NCBI GenBank assembly: GCA_963669155.1
Contig: OZ022589.1
Location: forward strand, 11,748,965 to 11,812,964
Origin: Arbacia lixula
Lineage: Eukaryota; Echinodermata; Echinoidea; Arbacioida; Arbaciidae
DNA: 64,000 nt
Direction of reading: 5' to 3'
The number at the start of each line of letters is the position of its first letter. Position 1 is the first letter of the stretch. Both the position numbers and the translations under genes were made by a program. Below the pieces are notes generated by a model that saw nothing but the letters and a program-made list of their open reading frames with translations, was not told the DNA's origin and searched no databases. Positions 1 to 12,849 of this stretch are shown in pieces.

Positions 1-1017
1 GGGCATGGGGATCACTGCCATTGCCACTGCAGTGAGTTCTTCCAGACTCCTCAATTTAGATTGCCTCATTCACTTACCGGTAAGGCACAATGGCACGTGC
101 CTTCACACTGTCTGCATGCATTGGTGTGCACTGGCAACCTTTCATGAATGGGTGAGCAGCCTTAGCGCTCTCCTCCCCGACCCACAAACCAAGAACAGTT
201 CAACTCTCATATCAAGGACATGCATGTACCTACTCCCTCTTCAACATTCTATCAGCTTTCAACCCTCCTCTTGCTAAGTTGTGCAAAAAACCATTTGTTT
301 ATAACACAGTGAATAAGCTAATGGTGATGAGGGGATTAAAACAGTAGTTTTTACCCAAGTATGCCAACTTGTGCAGTGCTCGCATGTATTATCCTTCATT
401 TCCCATTGCACGGACCACAAGTATTTTGTGGAGGTCTTGACAACGTAAACCTACATGTAGTCACTCTTCTCTGCACACATTTAAATACAGTAGCTAGCAA
501 AAGTCATGAAATCCGGCAGGAATCGGCAGTATACCTTAATGATGATGTGTATGAAATCTCTCAGTTACAGCTTCAAAAACCCTTCCAGGAAAATTGAAAA
601 ACTATCCTTGTTTACGTTTAAAAAGTAGTGACCATAGTCTGAACAGATAATCATATTTCTCCTGTCACTGCGTGATGCTTCGGGCAGCAGGTATTGCTCG
701 CACTAAGCTATTGCACTGTAGTGGAGACCATAGAGGACAGCGGTCTATAGACTACAAGAAATGGAAGGTTTTTTGGATGGACTGTCCAAACCCTCCTCGA
801 AATCTAGTTATACCTATAATTCCGCTTACATTCAGTTTCCAGTTCCATCATTGGGAGGGAAGTTCGTGTACAGAATTTTCATTCATTTTTTATGGTTTCT
901 ACCAAATTTTATTTCATTGACCTGCAAAAGGTCTACCCTGTCTGTAATGCAAAAAGAAAGATGCCCTGTACATGTATGTTGTGATATTCACATTTTCCTC
1001 CGCCATGTAGGGATATA
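1..1017. other. No recognisable gene
   Basis: Mixed-composition DNA with several short open frames of up to 95 codons in overlapping frames. None shows a recognisable domain, low-complexity-free conservation signal or convincing splice context. I see no repeat with a partner elsewhere in the window. Confidence 0.5.
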
Positions 1018-1255
1018 CAGCCCGACTCTGACAAAAGGAAGCAAGTGACAATTCACTCAATTCTGGGTTATTAGTATTCTCAGCATTCCCTACATACGGC
1101 CAAAATCTGGACAAGAAATATTCATCTTGCTGCGAGATATTCAATCTAACATGATGTGGTGTTGCACTGATGCCGATGCAAGTGACAGACACATTTTACT
1201 CATTTACAAGAAAAGTCTCTATTGTTAGTTGCTTCCTTTTGTCAGACTAGGGCAG
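1018..1255. mobile_element. TA-flanked MITE with TIRs (CTGACAAAAGGAAGCAA)
   Basis: A 238-bp element with terminal inverted repeats: CAGCCCGACTCTGACAAAAGG at the left (trimmed core CTGACAAAAGGAAGCAA) and its near-complement ending TAGGGCAG at the right. Both ends abut TA, which fits a TA target duplication as in Tc1/mariner-type elements (family knowledge). No coding capacity is visible; the minus-strand frame across it is incidental. Assignment beyond 'TA-flanked non-autonomous DNA transposon' is inference. Confidence 0.6.
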
Positions 1256-2270
1256 TATAAATGTTAACAGTTATGGATCACAGGTAGCCAGTGAAAAAAA
1301 ATGTGCATGGGGGCTCAGCGTGATTTAGCCCCCATGATGAAAAAAAATGCCCCTGTAAAAAAAAAAAAAAAAATCCTCATAGAATCCAATGCACAGTATG
1401 GCTTCGGTTGATTATTTCACAACGTCAGGCTTGAAAAGTAATCCCTGCTACAATGTTTTTTTTTCCCTTACAGCTGGCCAAGTACAGTATGAAAGAAACT
1501 ACTTGTGTGTGGATTTAAGATTCAAAGCAGAACAGTACATCTCCCACGGTGCACTTTAAATACCGTGGTTTACTTCCTAGTCATCCCCAAAATAGTTTCT
1601 TACCTTTGAGTCTCCTATTCCACTACGATCATCAGAAATCCAATTTCCAACGTTGGTAGGGTCATCAAAAATCCGGGTTAAATCAAATCTGAAGTTCAAG
1701 TCCGCCGAGAGGGCCAGCGCCTGATTAGTTCAGGAAGCACAAGTCAATAGGTTACATGCATCTCCAAGGAGGTACCACGAATTCCACTTCCCATCTTCCA
1801 AAGTCAAAGACGACCAAATTTCTCCTCAAACCACCACGGCTTCTTCTCCCCAGATATTCTTGGTATGATCACACAGGTTACGCTGCTGCGAAGGAGGGAG
1901 CTGCAGTAATAGGTCGGGTATATAGCATCCATCTACAGCAAGAGCGCACTCAGAAGGTGCCTATCGGAGAAGCAGCTATATACTGGTAGCTCGTAGTAGA
2001 CTCAGTGGAGAGAATGAGAATGACAGAGAGAGAGAGGGAGAGAGAGAGGAGAGCTGCTGTGCACACGTCCAACCTCGAGGGAGCTCTGCTGCGTTATGAT
2101 GCAGTAGAGATTTCAGTGAAGGATTACTGCCAGCAAGCAGTCAAGGCCTCACAGACTAGTCTCCTTCATCAGACCCTATGCCACCTCTCATAGGTCAATC
2201 ATGTACAAGGCTATAGCTATGCTTGGGTGCAATAGGGTTGTATTGTATAGATGCTCAATCAATGCAAATG
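1256..2270. other. Non-coding; fragment of dispersed repeat P
   Basis: Positions about 1295-1440 carry the motif GATTTAGCCCCC followed by A-rich DNA and a stretch resembling 28800-28960, so this is probably an old copy of the dispersed family described at 12655 and 54178. A short GA array lies at 2020-2053. The rest shows no feature I can support. Confidence 0.4.
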
Positions 2271-4633
2271 ACAACATGGAAGGGGTGGGGGGGGGGGGTT
2301 CAAAATAATTGCAGGGGCTATTTTTCATGCTTGATATCAAGAAAGAGACACCAGCACCCTTATACACACTATTGAGAAACAATCATTCTGAATTGTTCAA
2401 AGAGGTTCTTGTGTTACTCATAGACTTTTTTGGCATGGGAGGGGGGGGGGGGGAACTTTCCCTCAATCCCCATGTGATTCTTTGAATCCTGGCAAAAATT
2501 GTAATTAAACTTCGTCCCTATGATGGCAATACTTGATAAGCTTTAAGAGTATTGCAGTGATTAACATGGAAGTTACAATCACGTACTACTGTATTACCGG
2601 TACTGACAATCTATGCAACATGATCGAGGGTTGCACATGACTACATTAGTGAGATTGATTGCTTAAATTCATAATCAATAATTTACATACATGATGCTGT
2701 GCCTAACATAAAATCACAAATAGGGAGCATAAAGTGCATTAGGTTTTCCATTCGGAAAGGAGTTCGGTAACTTTGCAACCTGCATTTTCAGTTTTACCAT
2801 ACCCTACTTCTGGCTTATTCACCGGTACAAAGGAATGTTACTATCAGTATTTACATTCCATCTATTGTTTTTCTTTACATGTGCTTGCATGATGAGCAAT
2901 GATTTAACGATTGAAGTGCAAGTGCAGCCATGTCACTCTTGTATAAAACACACAATCCTCATACAGGTAGCATTCTACCTGGAAAGTAAAGGGTATCATT
3001 CCTTTTTTGGGCTTTTCATGGCTTGATACTCTGAGTTTAAAGCAGGTCAAGTCAGAAGAGACAAAAACCGTAAACTGGTCTAAGAGATGAGACTGGAGAA
3101 GACTCCACCCCCCCCCCTGCTCGCCCCACCCCCTCACCCCTCCGCCCCCATCTCCAGCCCAGCAGGGGTAGGGTAGGCAGAGCTGATTGAAATGCAGAGT
3201 GGCAGGTTTGTAGAGACTGCCCATTACCCCCTGCTGCCCTCCCTCTATGCTCGCTCCACGCTGCACACCACGACGCCGCCCCCATGCCAGGCCCCTTCCA
3301 ATCTGGCTCCTGGAGCACCACGCACCTACGCAGCCTAGTCTGCCTTCGGAGCGGCGCGTACCATTTGTTTTGAAATGAACTCAACCCATCATTTGTATAA
3401 ACTTGTGTGAGGACGGAATCGTCATAAGCTCTTTCAAGTACCATTTAGGCAGAGAAGGAGTAAAATAGAAGTTATGAAACAATGAAAAAAACAACTGGTG
3501 ATTGATGATGGGGGCTCAAAAATGCTTGCTTGCACTCTCTAGAAAAAGATTCATTTACAAGGGCTTTTTTGCAAGCGTGGTGCCTGACTACATTTTGCAT
3601 TGAACTCTATAAGATAAAACAAATATGAACAGTTTTAATAATTATTTACAGGGGACCCTTTTTTGCATTACAGGGGATGAATTCAGTTCTTGAATATTTT
3701 TTTTCACAGACTCAGTCATGTACTATTGCAGAGCACAAGAAAGATTCAGTCTGCAGCATAGAACCTAGGCTAACGACAACCAAGAATAGTTAGTGCGAAG
3801 CAGAGGGTAAAGAAATGCTCACCACATGCACCAAGAAAGAGAGATCACAAAAAAAGTTAGTTTGTTCACATCACAACTTCTGTATGGGGCACAACTGTCC
3901 CAGTATTTTGTATTCAGAAATCAAAATGGAAATTTAGCCTAGCGATCGTTACATCAACATGCGAAGAGGCACTATCATATGTCAAAAGACAGAATTACAG
4001 AGCTGTGAACTTCTTATCTATGTCACTAACTCTTTCATGTTGGGGCGATCATGTTGTTATATGAGTCTAAGCATTCAAACTTTATTCAGCCTAAGTCCAC
4101 CAATCAGAATCACTGTCTTTTCTTGTTTTCACTTTGTTTTATATTGGAGGAGCCTCATCGACGCTATGAAAGGACCTATGCTACATTGATGAGAATCGCC
4201 AAACTTACTAAAATCAAAGAAATATTCAATTTAGAGACTTTAAGTGAGCTGGAGTGATAAAACTGACAATTGGAATTTGGATTACACAAGCACATTATAG
4301 CTTGTACATAACAATATTGTCAAATTTCAGAGTTAAATGTAAAGCTAACACTCTCTGAAAGAATACCATCTCCCTATCATTTTTGTCTCTTCTATTTTCT
4401 CACTCACTCGCAAAGCACTTTTCAGAGCTATTCTGAAAGAATACCAACAGTTCATGTAAGGACTACCACATGGTATTCTGTATTATTATTCATATAAATT
4501 TGTAAAACTTTCCACATTTCATTTGAACTCCAATGACAATAAAAGGGAGAAATGAGAGATGGCCTCATAGTTTCATTGTGCACACATGTGGCGGAGATTG
4601 TGCAATCTACCATGACGAGCACTAAAAGCACCA
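2271..4633. other. Non-coding; poly-G runs and a GC-rich patch
   Basis: G-runs lie at about 2285-2300 and 2441-2454. Positions about 2315-2340 resemble 27865-27890 (shared GGGCTA-TTTTCATGCTTGA core), a dispersed repeat fragment. Positions 3100-3360 are C-rich then CpG-containing and open in two minus-strand frames (up to 130 codons), but the predicted protein is low-complexity G/R/W-rich with no domain I recognise. Positions 3505-3680 resemble the P repeat only weakly. Confidence 0.35.
3100..3175. repeat. C-rich block (minus-strand G-quadruplex potential)
   Basis: Several runs of four or more C within about 70 bases, including a run of nine. The complementary strand has closely spaced G-tracts that satisfy the usual G-quadruplex pattern. 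Function is not implied. Confidence 0.6.
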
Positions 4634-4793
4634 GGCCCATATTGCCTAAAACTTACCATTGATGGTAACTTTGCTCCCAATAGCAACTTCTATGGAAACC
4701 TTGAAGTTGATTGGCCTTCCAGCGATGTTACTACGGTAGCTACCATTGATGGCAGAGTTAAGACTAATGGTAAGTTTTATGCAACGAGGGCCC
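4634..4793. mobile_element. GGGCC-ended foldback, family I copy 1
   Basis: A 160-bp imperfect foldback starting GGCCCATATTGC and ending GCAACGAGGGCCC. It shares the internal motif AAACTTACCATTGATGGTAA and its complement with copies at 26521 and 26807. Flanks read CAG on each side, compatible with a 3-bp CWG target duplication; CWG duplications are known for some PIF/Harbinger elements. No coding sequence. Confidence 0.7.
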
Positions 4794-5060
4794 AGGAGGA
4801 CCATTAGTGTTTTGATCACGGCACCACCACAGACTTGAGAGGGTTTTCGTTATTCCCACATCTCACACGTCGGATTCGTGGAAGCCGTCTGTGCACAATG
4901 GCAGCCTCCTGACACGCCGTGTACTGACTTCCCGTGACAGCCTGTTTGAATAGAGGCTCGTAATGATACAGGCCCGATGGCACACAACCAGATTAGATAT
5001 GACAGAACCAGCAGGATGCAAATGCCAAATCCTGATCGACAAGTTTATGGCGCTGGGAAT

Positions 5061-5085
5061 GAGGGGGAGAGAGATAGATAGAGAA

Positions 5086-5116
<31 letters not shown>

Positions 5117-5127
5117 GAGAGAGAGGG

Positions 5128-5158
<31 letters not shown>

Positions 5159-5288
5159 GAGAGAGATAGAGAGGGAGAAAGAAGAGAGAGAGATAAAAAG
5201 TAAGGAAGAGACAGAGAAAACTAACAAAAATTCAAAGAGAGCATGAAAAAAGAGAGAAAGAGAATGGGGGGGGGGGGAATGGGAAGAT
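5061..5288 (+). repeat. (GA)n purine array with poly-G
   Basis: Nearly pure GA dinucleotides at 5061-5190, degenerating to mixed purines and ending in a run of 12 G at about 5266-5277. The apparent RERERE / SLSLSL proteins in this block are dinucleotide artefacts. Confidence 0.95.
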
Positions 5289-6502
5289 GTCAAGATATTG
5301 CCAATTTCAGTGCTGAATGGAGAAATTCATCTACAAGTACCCTCCTCTCACATCCACACACTGACTGTAACATTGATGTAGTAATGGTGATCAAACGGGT
5401 TTTGCAAACCACTGTCAAAACTCACAACGTGTCTACATAATGATTCTTCTTTGGAGAAAGTATTCTTTACTTCCCTACTAACAGAAAAGCATGGTGTATT
5501 CTGTGTGTATCATGGTTGTTCAATCATCGTAACACGGTGAATGAGCTACATATACTGGTATGTATGTATGTGTGTGTGTATGTATGTTTGTATGTATGTA
5601 TGTAAGTGCACATTCTCCAAGACTAGACTTAGATGTTCACCAGTAATAACCATGGATTAACCATGGACCTATCATGGATGGACTGCGCTCGGATAGACTT
5701 CCTTTGATCTATGAGGTCCGCCGCCTCATAACAATTCAAGACATTCAGGTGTTTTAAACAATTAGCTGTATTTCTAATTAGGTAGTGCCTTCCTCTGAAT
5801 AATAAAAGACAATCTGTTTTGAGAAGCATGTCAACCGTTCAGCCTTCGCTGGGAGCTCGTAGCTGATCTATTTACACACACTGTGAATTAGTTTTGGGGT
5901 GAGCGAAGGGGAATTTTGAAAAAACTTGTAGAAAGAATTTGGTCCGTAACTTTTCCGGACACCTCCGCACACGAAATTGAGATTGTTTCCATGAAAGATT
6001 AAACACTCAATAAACAATTTACAAGATATTTTTAAGGAAATATGATTCGGAAATGTGCGATATGGAGGCATTTCTCTGGCATGTTTTCTACAGTATTCTC
6101 CTTTTATCACAAAAACGAAGCAACAATATAATCTGAAATTCACAGAATCGTATCTTTATAAGATGTAATACTACTGCACATGCACTTCAGTTCATGAAGT
6201 GGTTCTGAAATCTTCTGCGCATACAGAATATATATTCCTCAAAATGCATCCTACATTTTGTCATGCTTGTTTGGCGGCGGATCTCCCTCGATCAAAGAGC
6301 CAAACGCGTAAACTATTCCATTGTGACATCAATGCACACGACTGCTGTAGGAATAAATTACACTTCGTGCTTACTCCATTCCTTACACCTCTCTGGATTA
6401 ACGCACCACCAGGATATATCACAATGCCTTATTGATGGCTGATAACCATCTTTACAGATGCCGCAGAAAGGAGCATGTCATGGCAACGTGGAAGATCAAA
6501 AC
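5289..6502. other. Non-coding; TATG/TG microsatellite
   Basis: A (TATG)n/(TG)n microsatellite occupies 5556-5606. The remainder has only short open frames without recognisable products. Confidence 0.5.
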
Positions 6503-6871
6503 TTAAAGGTAGCCCGTCCCTTTTGCAGACCTAATTCTGAAAGTCTGTGACTTTGTCATCATTTGAGGAAGAGTGGCTATATAACCTTTCCCTGAGATCG
6601 ACAAAGTGTAATATACGGTTTTGAGGAAATAATCTACGATAATTGATCGAGCTTTCTTTTTTCGTACCACTAAAATAGTCATAATTTCAAAAAGTACACA
6701 GTCAGCAATCAATTTGATTAAAATCTCAGTGTTAGATCTTCATTTATTCTACAGGAGTTAGAGTACCTCCGACCTTAAAATTTCACAGTTGGTAACCCAA
6801 AGATCATGCTAAATATGTGCAATGTTTCATGAGGTTTGCAGATGTTTGTAAAAGGGACGGGCCATCTTTAA
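6503..6871. mobile_element. TTAA element, family F copy (diverged)
   Basis: A 369-bp element bounded by TTAA on both sides with inverted ends reading AGGTAGCCCGTCCCTTTTGC at the left and the complement of AGATGGCCCGTCCCTTTT at the right. These ends match the longer copies at 46224 and 48818, as does a central TTTTTTCGTAC stretch. Internal sequence has diverged. TTAA duplication is typical of piggyBac and Kolobok superfamilies; the A/G-starting end favours a Kolobok-like origin, which is inference. It encodes nothing recognisable. Confidence 0.75.
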
Positions 6872-7560
6872 ACCATGACATGAGCAGAGACACTCCAAGA
6901 AGGCACTCGCTAACATTCTCCAGGACAGCCGGGCACGGTTTTAAAACCCTCATAAAATTGAGAAGAGCCCTGTTGTTATGACAGTAAGTACATGTTAGTC
7001 AGAAAAGAAAATATACAAGACTGTTTGAGAGAATCCCTTGCTATTTCTTGCCTAAAGCATGTCTACTTACATGTACATGTAGGACAGCACCAAACCTAAA
7101 GAGATATGTAGCCCACATGTAGCAAATGTACAATGTCCCACTGACACATTTTCCCAGGGCTTGTGGCGTTTTAGCCCCCACAATTTGTTCTCACAGTCTA
7201 TTAAAGCGCATGTCTATTAGATGCTTTTTCTAGGTGTTCATTTCATGACACTTAATTTTAGAGGTTCAAGTTTGACCCCCCCCCCCCCCCCTATGTTTCC
7301 TTCCAAATGCTTTCAGGCATTGCGTGTACAACTGAAATCATTTCCGGAAATATGCTGTACAACTAGTATCATTTACTGTATGACTTTTGTGAGGATTCCG
7401 TTTTTTGTGACTTTCACAAATATATGTATGGTCGCAAAGAGATTGATGCATGATTCTGAACGTGGCGTGTTAACAAACCATCCATCCAATCCATACAGTG
7501 CACAGAGCAGAAGACGCTGATGATGTAACAGCCTGCCGGTCATTCATCTCCAGCTGTTTA
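6872..7560. other. Non-coding; poly-C run
   Basis: A run of 16 C lies at about 7276-7291, and the motif TTTTAGCCCCCAC at about 7168 links it weakly to dispersed repeat P. No gene is seen. Confidence 0.4.
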
Positions 7561-7637
7561 TTGAGTTGGACATAAGGTCTGGCCAGCTGGTCAGACTAGA
7601 CAGACCAGTGAGACCACTTGTATTGATGACCGGAGCT

Positions 7638-7685
7638 GAGACAGGACTGGTCAGAGACAGGACTGGCCAGAGACAGGACTGGTCA
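7638..7685 (+). repeat. 16-bp minisatellite, three units
   Basis: Three consecutive 16-bp units of consensus GAGACAGGACTGGYCA, differing at one position. It lies in a wider stretch (7565-7765) rich in CTGG/CCAG words that is open on both strands, which explains the two short frames there. Confidence 0.85.
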
Positions 7686-7789
7686 GCAGACAGTCTCCAT
7701 GGCATCTTATCAGGCCAAACTGGACCTGGTCTAGCTGATAGGAGAGGTCTGTCTGCCTGATAAACCCCCTTCATAATCGCCTGACAGTC

Positions 7790-8870
7790 TGCTCATTTTT
7801 TTTTTTTTTTTGCCACAGTCTTGCAGATAGCTGTGCTCATGAGCGAAACTCACTCACATAATGCAATATTTGCTTCCTCCTTTTTTCTGGCTTATTTGCA
7901 GCTATTTTACTGATTGAGATGAGCATGTTTACTCAAGGGAGGGTATGGGGAGAGATTACCATGCTAGCATCACCAGGATGAGCCTTATCTCACATCACGG
8001 TGATTGACAGGTGTCATAAGGGCACACCACATCAGCCTGCAGCAGTATGAGAGATTGCTATTTTGTGATGAGGGGTCAAAGAGCTACAAAGAACTAAAGT
8101 TGTTGATTGAACAATCAATACATCTATCATACGACTTATCCATTGATCGTACGATTGATCAAAAATCTGTATCACAAAGTACCTATGATTGACATTGATC
8201 ATAATCGTATTCTTTGCCACTTGTGGATTATTCCACTATGAATACACACATATCTCAAAGAGAAATAGATGGTTTGACCCACTAAGGGTTAATACGCCAT
8301 ATTTGGTGTCCATTTCATTTCAGATTGGTGCATTGATGCGCGTATAATGTTGCAACAATAGCATTGGTTTGGTGGTATAGAAGGGTGCATTATCCTCCAA
8401 ACACATATAGTGGGTTCTACTGTACACACAGACATGCACGTGTTTGGGCGCGTGATGCGACACTCCATACAGAACCTCTACGCATTATAATAATACTCCC
8501 TCGAGCGTGCGTCTCCACGTGTTCTCATCTATGAACAGCGCTCAAATGAATTTCATTTTGATTGAGCCTATACCGCTCATATCAGATAGGATGCAACAGT
8601 ATAAGAGGAGGCGATTGCTGAACGATGGAGAAGGAGAACTGTACTACCTTTTCAATCATATGATATCCACGTCCCTGGCACACATATTCACTTCCCTGAG
8701 GCAGTCATTTTTTCTTTTCATTTATATTCATGGTGAAGGAGGATGAGAGGATGAAATCTATGAGATGGATACTAAGCTCTGTGGTCAGATATATCTCTTA
8801 CTATTAAGTCTGAGGAGCTGATATATGTATATCCTTGTGACCCATCTAAAGCTTGGTGACTTGTAAATCT
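7790..8870. other. No recognisable gene
   Basis: A T-run at 7798-7811 and a short self-complementary stretch around 8100-8210 built from TTGATC/GATCAA words. No protein or RNA gene is recognised. Confidence 0.45.
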
Positions 8871-9094
8871 CTCTTCCCCCCTCCCCACCTCATTCTTTTC
8901 CTCTCCCTCCTTCCTTCTCTTTCTTTCACACAACCTGTCTTTCCATTCCCTCCCTTTCTTTGAAAAAAATTATAATAAAATGCCTAAGAGAGCAAAAGGA
9001 GGAGAGAAGGAAAGAGAGATAAAAGAGACTCATAGTTAAAGAGAGACAGAGACAGAGAGAGAGAGAGAGAGAGAGACAAAAAATTTGAGAGAAG
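8871..9094. repeat. CT-rich then GA-rich array
   Basis: Pyrimidine-rich on the plus strand at 8871-8955 and purine-rich (GA)n at 8985-9080. It directly abuts family A copy 1, which appears to have inserted at its edge. Confidence 0.85.
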
Positions 9095-9510
9095 AGCCCC
9101 GTTCATATACCATATAGCGCTATTATTACCGATGCAAGTCGGTAAGCAAGTTCCTAGCAAGCCGCAAAAGCACCATTCGTATACACCCCAAAAACCGTAA
9201 TGTTGCAGTGTTTCAGACAGCTGGACTCTCTCCAAACTGATAGTGACATGTTTCGCTCAGCGATACGAGCGGTGGGATTAGCAACCAACATGCCAGAGTG
9301 CGATGCACAAGGCGCAACATTTACGGCTACGGGATTATACTAGGTCTCGATCTGCGAAAAAGCCGCAAAATAAGCGCAAAAAAGGAGGAAGCAAACACCG
9401 CATTATTTGAGCGATTCCTGTTCATATACGCAGCTATCAGTAATGCATCGGCAAAATTGCCGCAAATGTTGGGCCTTTTTTGCGGATAGGCAGTGTATAT
9501 GAACAGGGTT
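9095..9510 (+). mobile_element. Family A non-autonomous DNA transposon, copy 1
   Basis: A 416-bp element starting AGCCCCGTTCATATACC and ending GTATATGAACAGGGTT. The TIR core GTTCATATAC recurs internally, as in the better-preserved copies at 18987 and 52162. The flanking trinucleotide AAG occurs on both sides, suggesting a 3-bp target duplication. It lacks about 45 bp found in copies 2 and 4. Open frames within it have no known domain and are not conserved as coding. Superfamily unassigned. Confidence 0.85.
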
Positions 9511-11411
9511 AAGGAGAGAAAGTAAAATAGAGATGGACAAATTAAAATTGTGTTCAGACTGGAAGCTAGACTAGCCCTGGATTCCCAGGGTAGCTGTATA
9601 GCATTCAGCCATCAACACACACTGCCAATGGCTAATGGCTAATTTGCTAGGACACACAAAAACCTGGCTATTTAATTAGCTTCCAACCAATAGATCATTA
9701 TGCCTCGGGTGTGTAATTGCCTACCACTGTTTACATGAATGTTAAAATAGGACGAGGGCCACGTCCAATTCATAATTGTAGCTTTGGATTACACGCAGGT
9801 TTCTAAATGGCACATTGTACCAATCGGTCATTCTATTCAGCACACTGTTCGCAACAACATGTTTTGAACAAAATTTACCCATTAATTATACGACAGTAGG
9901 ACTGTTTTTCAGGCATTGTTTACATGAGTGGTACTTGCATAGTAAATTATGGAACTCCTTTCTCCCCCAAGAATTGCACTATTGGATTACATTAGAATGA
10001 GGCATGTAACTGTGTCTGAGTTTATGTTCAACACATAATATCTTGGACAATAACATGTTATTTCTGTAAAATAGTATCAAAATACTGAGAGTTAAAAATA
10101 CATGTAACTTTCAACAATTTGAAAAATAATAATTAAACAGTTACTACTCAAAATGAAATGTACACATCATCTCGCCAAGTTTTTGAGAAGCACCTTTCAT
10201 GTAATTTCATAAATTATTATTCTTGTAACAATCCTTTAAATGTTCAATGAAATTAAATCTTTTGGACAAGCTTTGACCTAAAGATGTATCATATGATCAC
10301 ATGAGAACACAATGCCCATTGTGCAACACACATGTCAACCCACAAGGTCTTTCTACCAGAAGCATTATGTTTAAATATTAATGACGCTGGAAAGGTAGTT
10401 GCGAGTGGATTGTCAAAAGTTATTTTTAACGCCTCATAGGAACTACACACTTGTTTTGATGGGTATGGGAGATGCGTTAATGTTTTCCTGGTACAGTCAT
10501 AAACACCGGAATGTTTTCATCTACAGCTGGTAAAGGAATGTGTGATCGAAGGAGGGGGGTATATGTTGACAACCCCTTCTTCATTGTTTATTACTCTACC
10601 TTCTTATGGGTTTTGCACGATAACAATCCTATTTAGGTAAAATAAAATGCTAGTCTAATCAAGGTTTGGCTGCCCGCAATATACAGAACATATTCCGATA
10701 TGAATGATCTACTTCTCGCAATAGACCAAGGTTCCAAGATTTCCTAGTACTTTTACGCAAAATGTTTCCAGATAACTATACCGATACCATTTTGGTACAG
10801 CTATATGATGAATTTTTAACATGTGGACACGCTGTAAAATGAACTGACATATTCAAGCTGGGCTGTGCAGTCACTGACAAGGGTTTGTCGTAGTTTGTCG
10901 GACTGAAAACTACTGGTGGGTACTACTAGCACATCACTCGTCCCTGCACCAAGTACACAGTAAAAACCAGATCTATCACAATCAGCTGGCAAGTCTCCCA
11001 CCATGTCCAATAAATGACATAGATATAACCTTATCCAAAAATTAAATGACATATAATTGGTAGTAAATCATGGCTCGTATTCTACTCTGCACATTGGCAT
11101 CAATCTATTCATTGGGCTGCAAGAAACAACCTGGTGTAGGGGTTTCGTGTAATGAGAAATGCGTAAAGCAATTCAATTGTATACATTACTGTACAAAGGA
11201 GAGCAGATTGACCTTAGTACAGTGTATTTAGTACACTGCATCACTACCTTCTCAAGCAGCATAATGCAATAAATCATAACCATCCTCTTTGTCTTCTCAT
11301 CTTGTTTTCTTCATCCCAATATCCATCTTTTATTCCTCTGCCTCAGGTATCTTGTTCCCCTAAATATGCAGACCCCTTTTCTTTCACAAACCCCACCTCT
11401 CCCCCACCCTA

Positions 11412-11413
<2 letters not shown>
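9511..11413. other. No recognisable gene; AT-rich
   Basis: Unique-looking AT-rich DNA with open frames under 80 codons. I see no repeat partner, tRNA-like fold or splice-site cluster that I can support. Confidence 0.45.
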
Positions 11414-11453
<40 letters not shown>

Positions 11454-11490
11454 ACTCTTTCTCTTCTATCTCTTTCTTCTATCTCTCTCC

Positions 11491-11529
<39 letters not shown>

Positions 11530-11703
11530 TCTCCCTCCCCACCTCTCTCTCTCTCATTCTCTTTCTCTCTCTCTCTTTCTTTCTCTCTCTTTCTCTCTCT
11601 CTCTCTCTCCCTCTCCTCTCTCTATCTCTCTCCTCTCTCTCCTCTCTCTCTATCTCTCTCTCTCTCCATCTCTCTCTCTATCTCTCCATCTCTCCCTCTA
11701 TTT
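11414..11703 (+). repeat. (CT)n pyrimidine array
   Basis: About 290 bp of CT dinucleotides interrupted by TTT, CCAT and TAT variants. Long Ser/Leu frames across it are artefacts. Confidence 0.95.
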
Positions 11704-12419
11704 CCACTTTGTCCCACTTTTTTTCTCATCTTAGCATTTGCTCAAGTATTTGTTCACTGTCTGAGTGAGTATCAAGTCTCATCACTCTGAGCTTATAACA
11801 TATATAGTCCAGAGATCCAAAGTACTTCATCACAATCGAAAGGCTGCCTGTACTGTCCGTATTTTTGACTCATATACTCAATTTAGCAAGAATTAGGAGG
11901 ATCAGCATTCATACTGGAGAAAATGGTAATTGAAGATTCAAGCAAAATCTCCCCCAATCTGCTAATTTCTTTCCCCTGGTCTGTTCACTGGGTCCACCAC
12001 GAACCAATAGAACATAACCAGCAAGTGTGTAGTTAGACCACACCTGTGACAGAGCTAAATACCTTCTAGTCCTACAGGTATAAAGGGCTTTTGCTTCCAA
12101 ATCCCTGGTCCTAATTCACACCTCCAGGCATATTTTCACAGGTGCTCTCTCAAGCCCCACCTGTAGATTGGTTTGATACCTGTATCAAGGTATCAAGCGG
12201 GGACCCTTCTGTCTGAGGCAGGTGTAATGCAGGTAAGGAGAGGCAAAGGAGGGGGGGGGGGTACCTTAGGGTGGGTGATAATATGTGGAATGAAGTGCCC
12301 CAGGCTCAGGCTCGGGTGAGGAGAGCAAAGACACTGTTTCCCTCAGTCTCGATATCGTCTCCCCAACGGGTGGCATTCTGACTGAAGTTTCAACTCAAGT
12401 CCCCTACGATCAATAACTG
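11704..12419. other. No recognisable gene
   Basis: Mixed-composition DNA with a G-run at about 12250-12261. Repeated CACCTG/CAGGTG words occur at 12120-12240 but no defined repeat unit was established. Confidence 0.4.
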
Positions 12420-12550
12420 TGACTAGCCATTTAGTGCAGTAACTTTCTTATTCTTTGGCAGATTTTCGTCAAACATTCACTTCACTTCACTTCACTTTTT
12501 CTGCTATGATCAAAACCAATTTAACTTCAGGGTGGACTTTCCCTTTAACT
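12420..12550 (-). mobile_element. Truncated family G element (one terminus)
   Basis: The terminal stretch TTCAGGGTGGACTTTCCCT followed by TTAA, plus about 100 bp inside it, aligns with the right end of the full family G element at 48783-49773. A CACTT pentanucleotide has expanded to four units at about 12478-12497 within it. The other terminus is missing, so this is a fragment. Confidence 0.65.
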
Positions 12551-12654
12551 CTCTCATTACCATCGGCATGAAGATATGTAGTAAGCCAATGGGGTTTTCA
12601 CAGCCCGGTAATGGTAGAGGCTTAAGTGCCCTGAGCCCGTCAGTATACCCAAAC

Positions 12655-12840
12655 ACACAACTAGCAGGGAAAAACTAAATTCAAACTTTTGGGAGGCTAC
12701 TTTTTGAGGACATTAGCCGTTTGGCTACAAGTTTACATTGTGTCTATGGGAATTTTGGGGGCTCTTTCAACATTTTCCAGGGCTCTTTTAAGCATTTCGT
12801 GGGCAATATCGCCCCGAGCTCCCGTGTATTTTGTCCCCTG
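12655..12840 (-). repeat. Dispersed repeat P, copy 1
   Basis: Read on the minus strand it parallels 54178-54360 over roughly 185 bp, sharing blocks such as CCCAAAATTCCCATAGACAC and a GGGGCGAT-ATTGCCC stretch. It has no clear terminal repeats or coding capacity. Other partial members appear near 1295 and 28790. Family class is unknown to me. Confidence 0.6.
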
Positions 12841-12849
12841 ACAACTAGT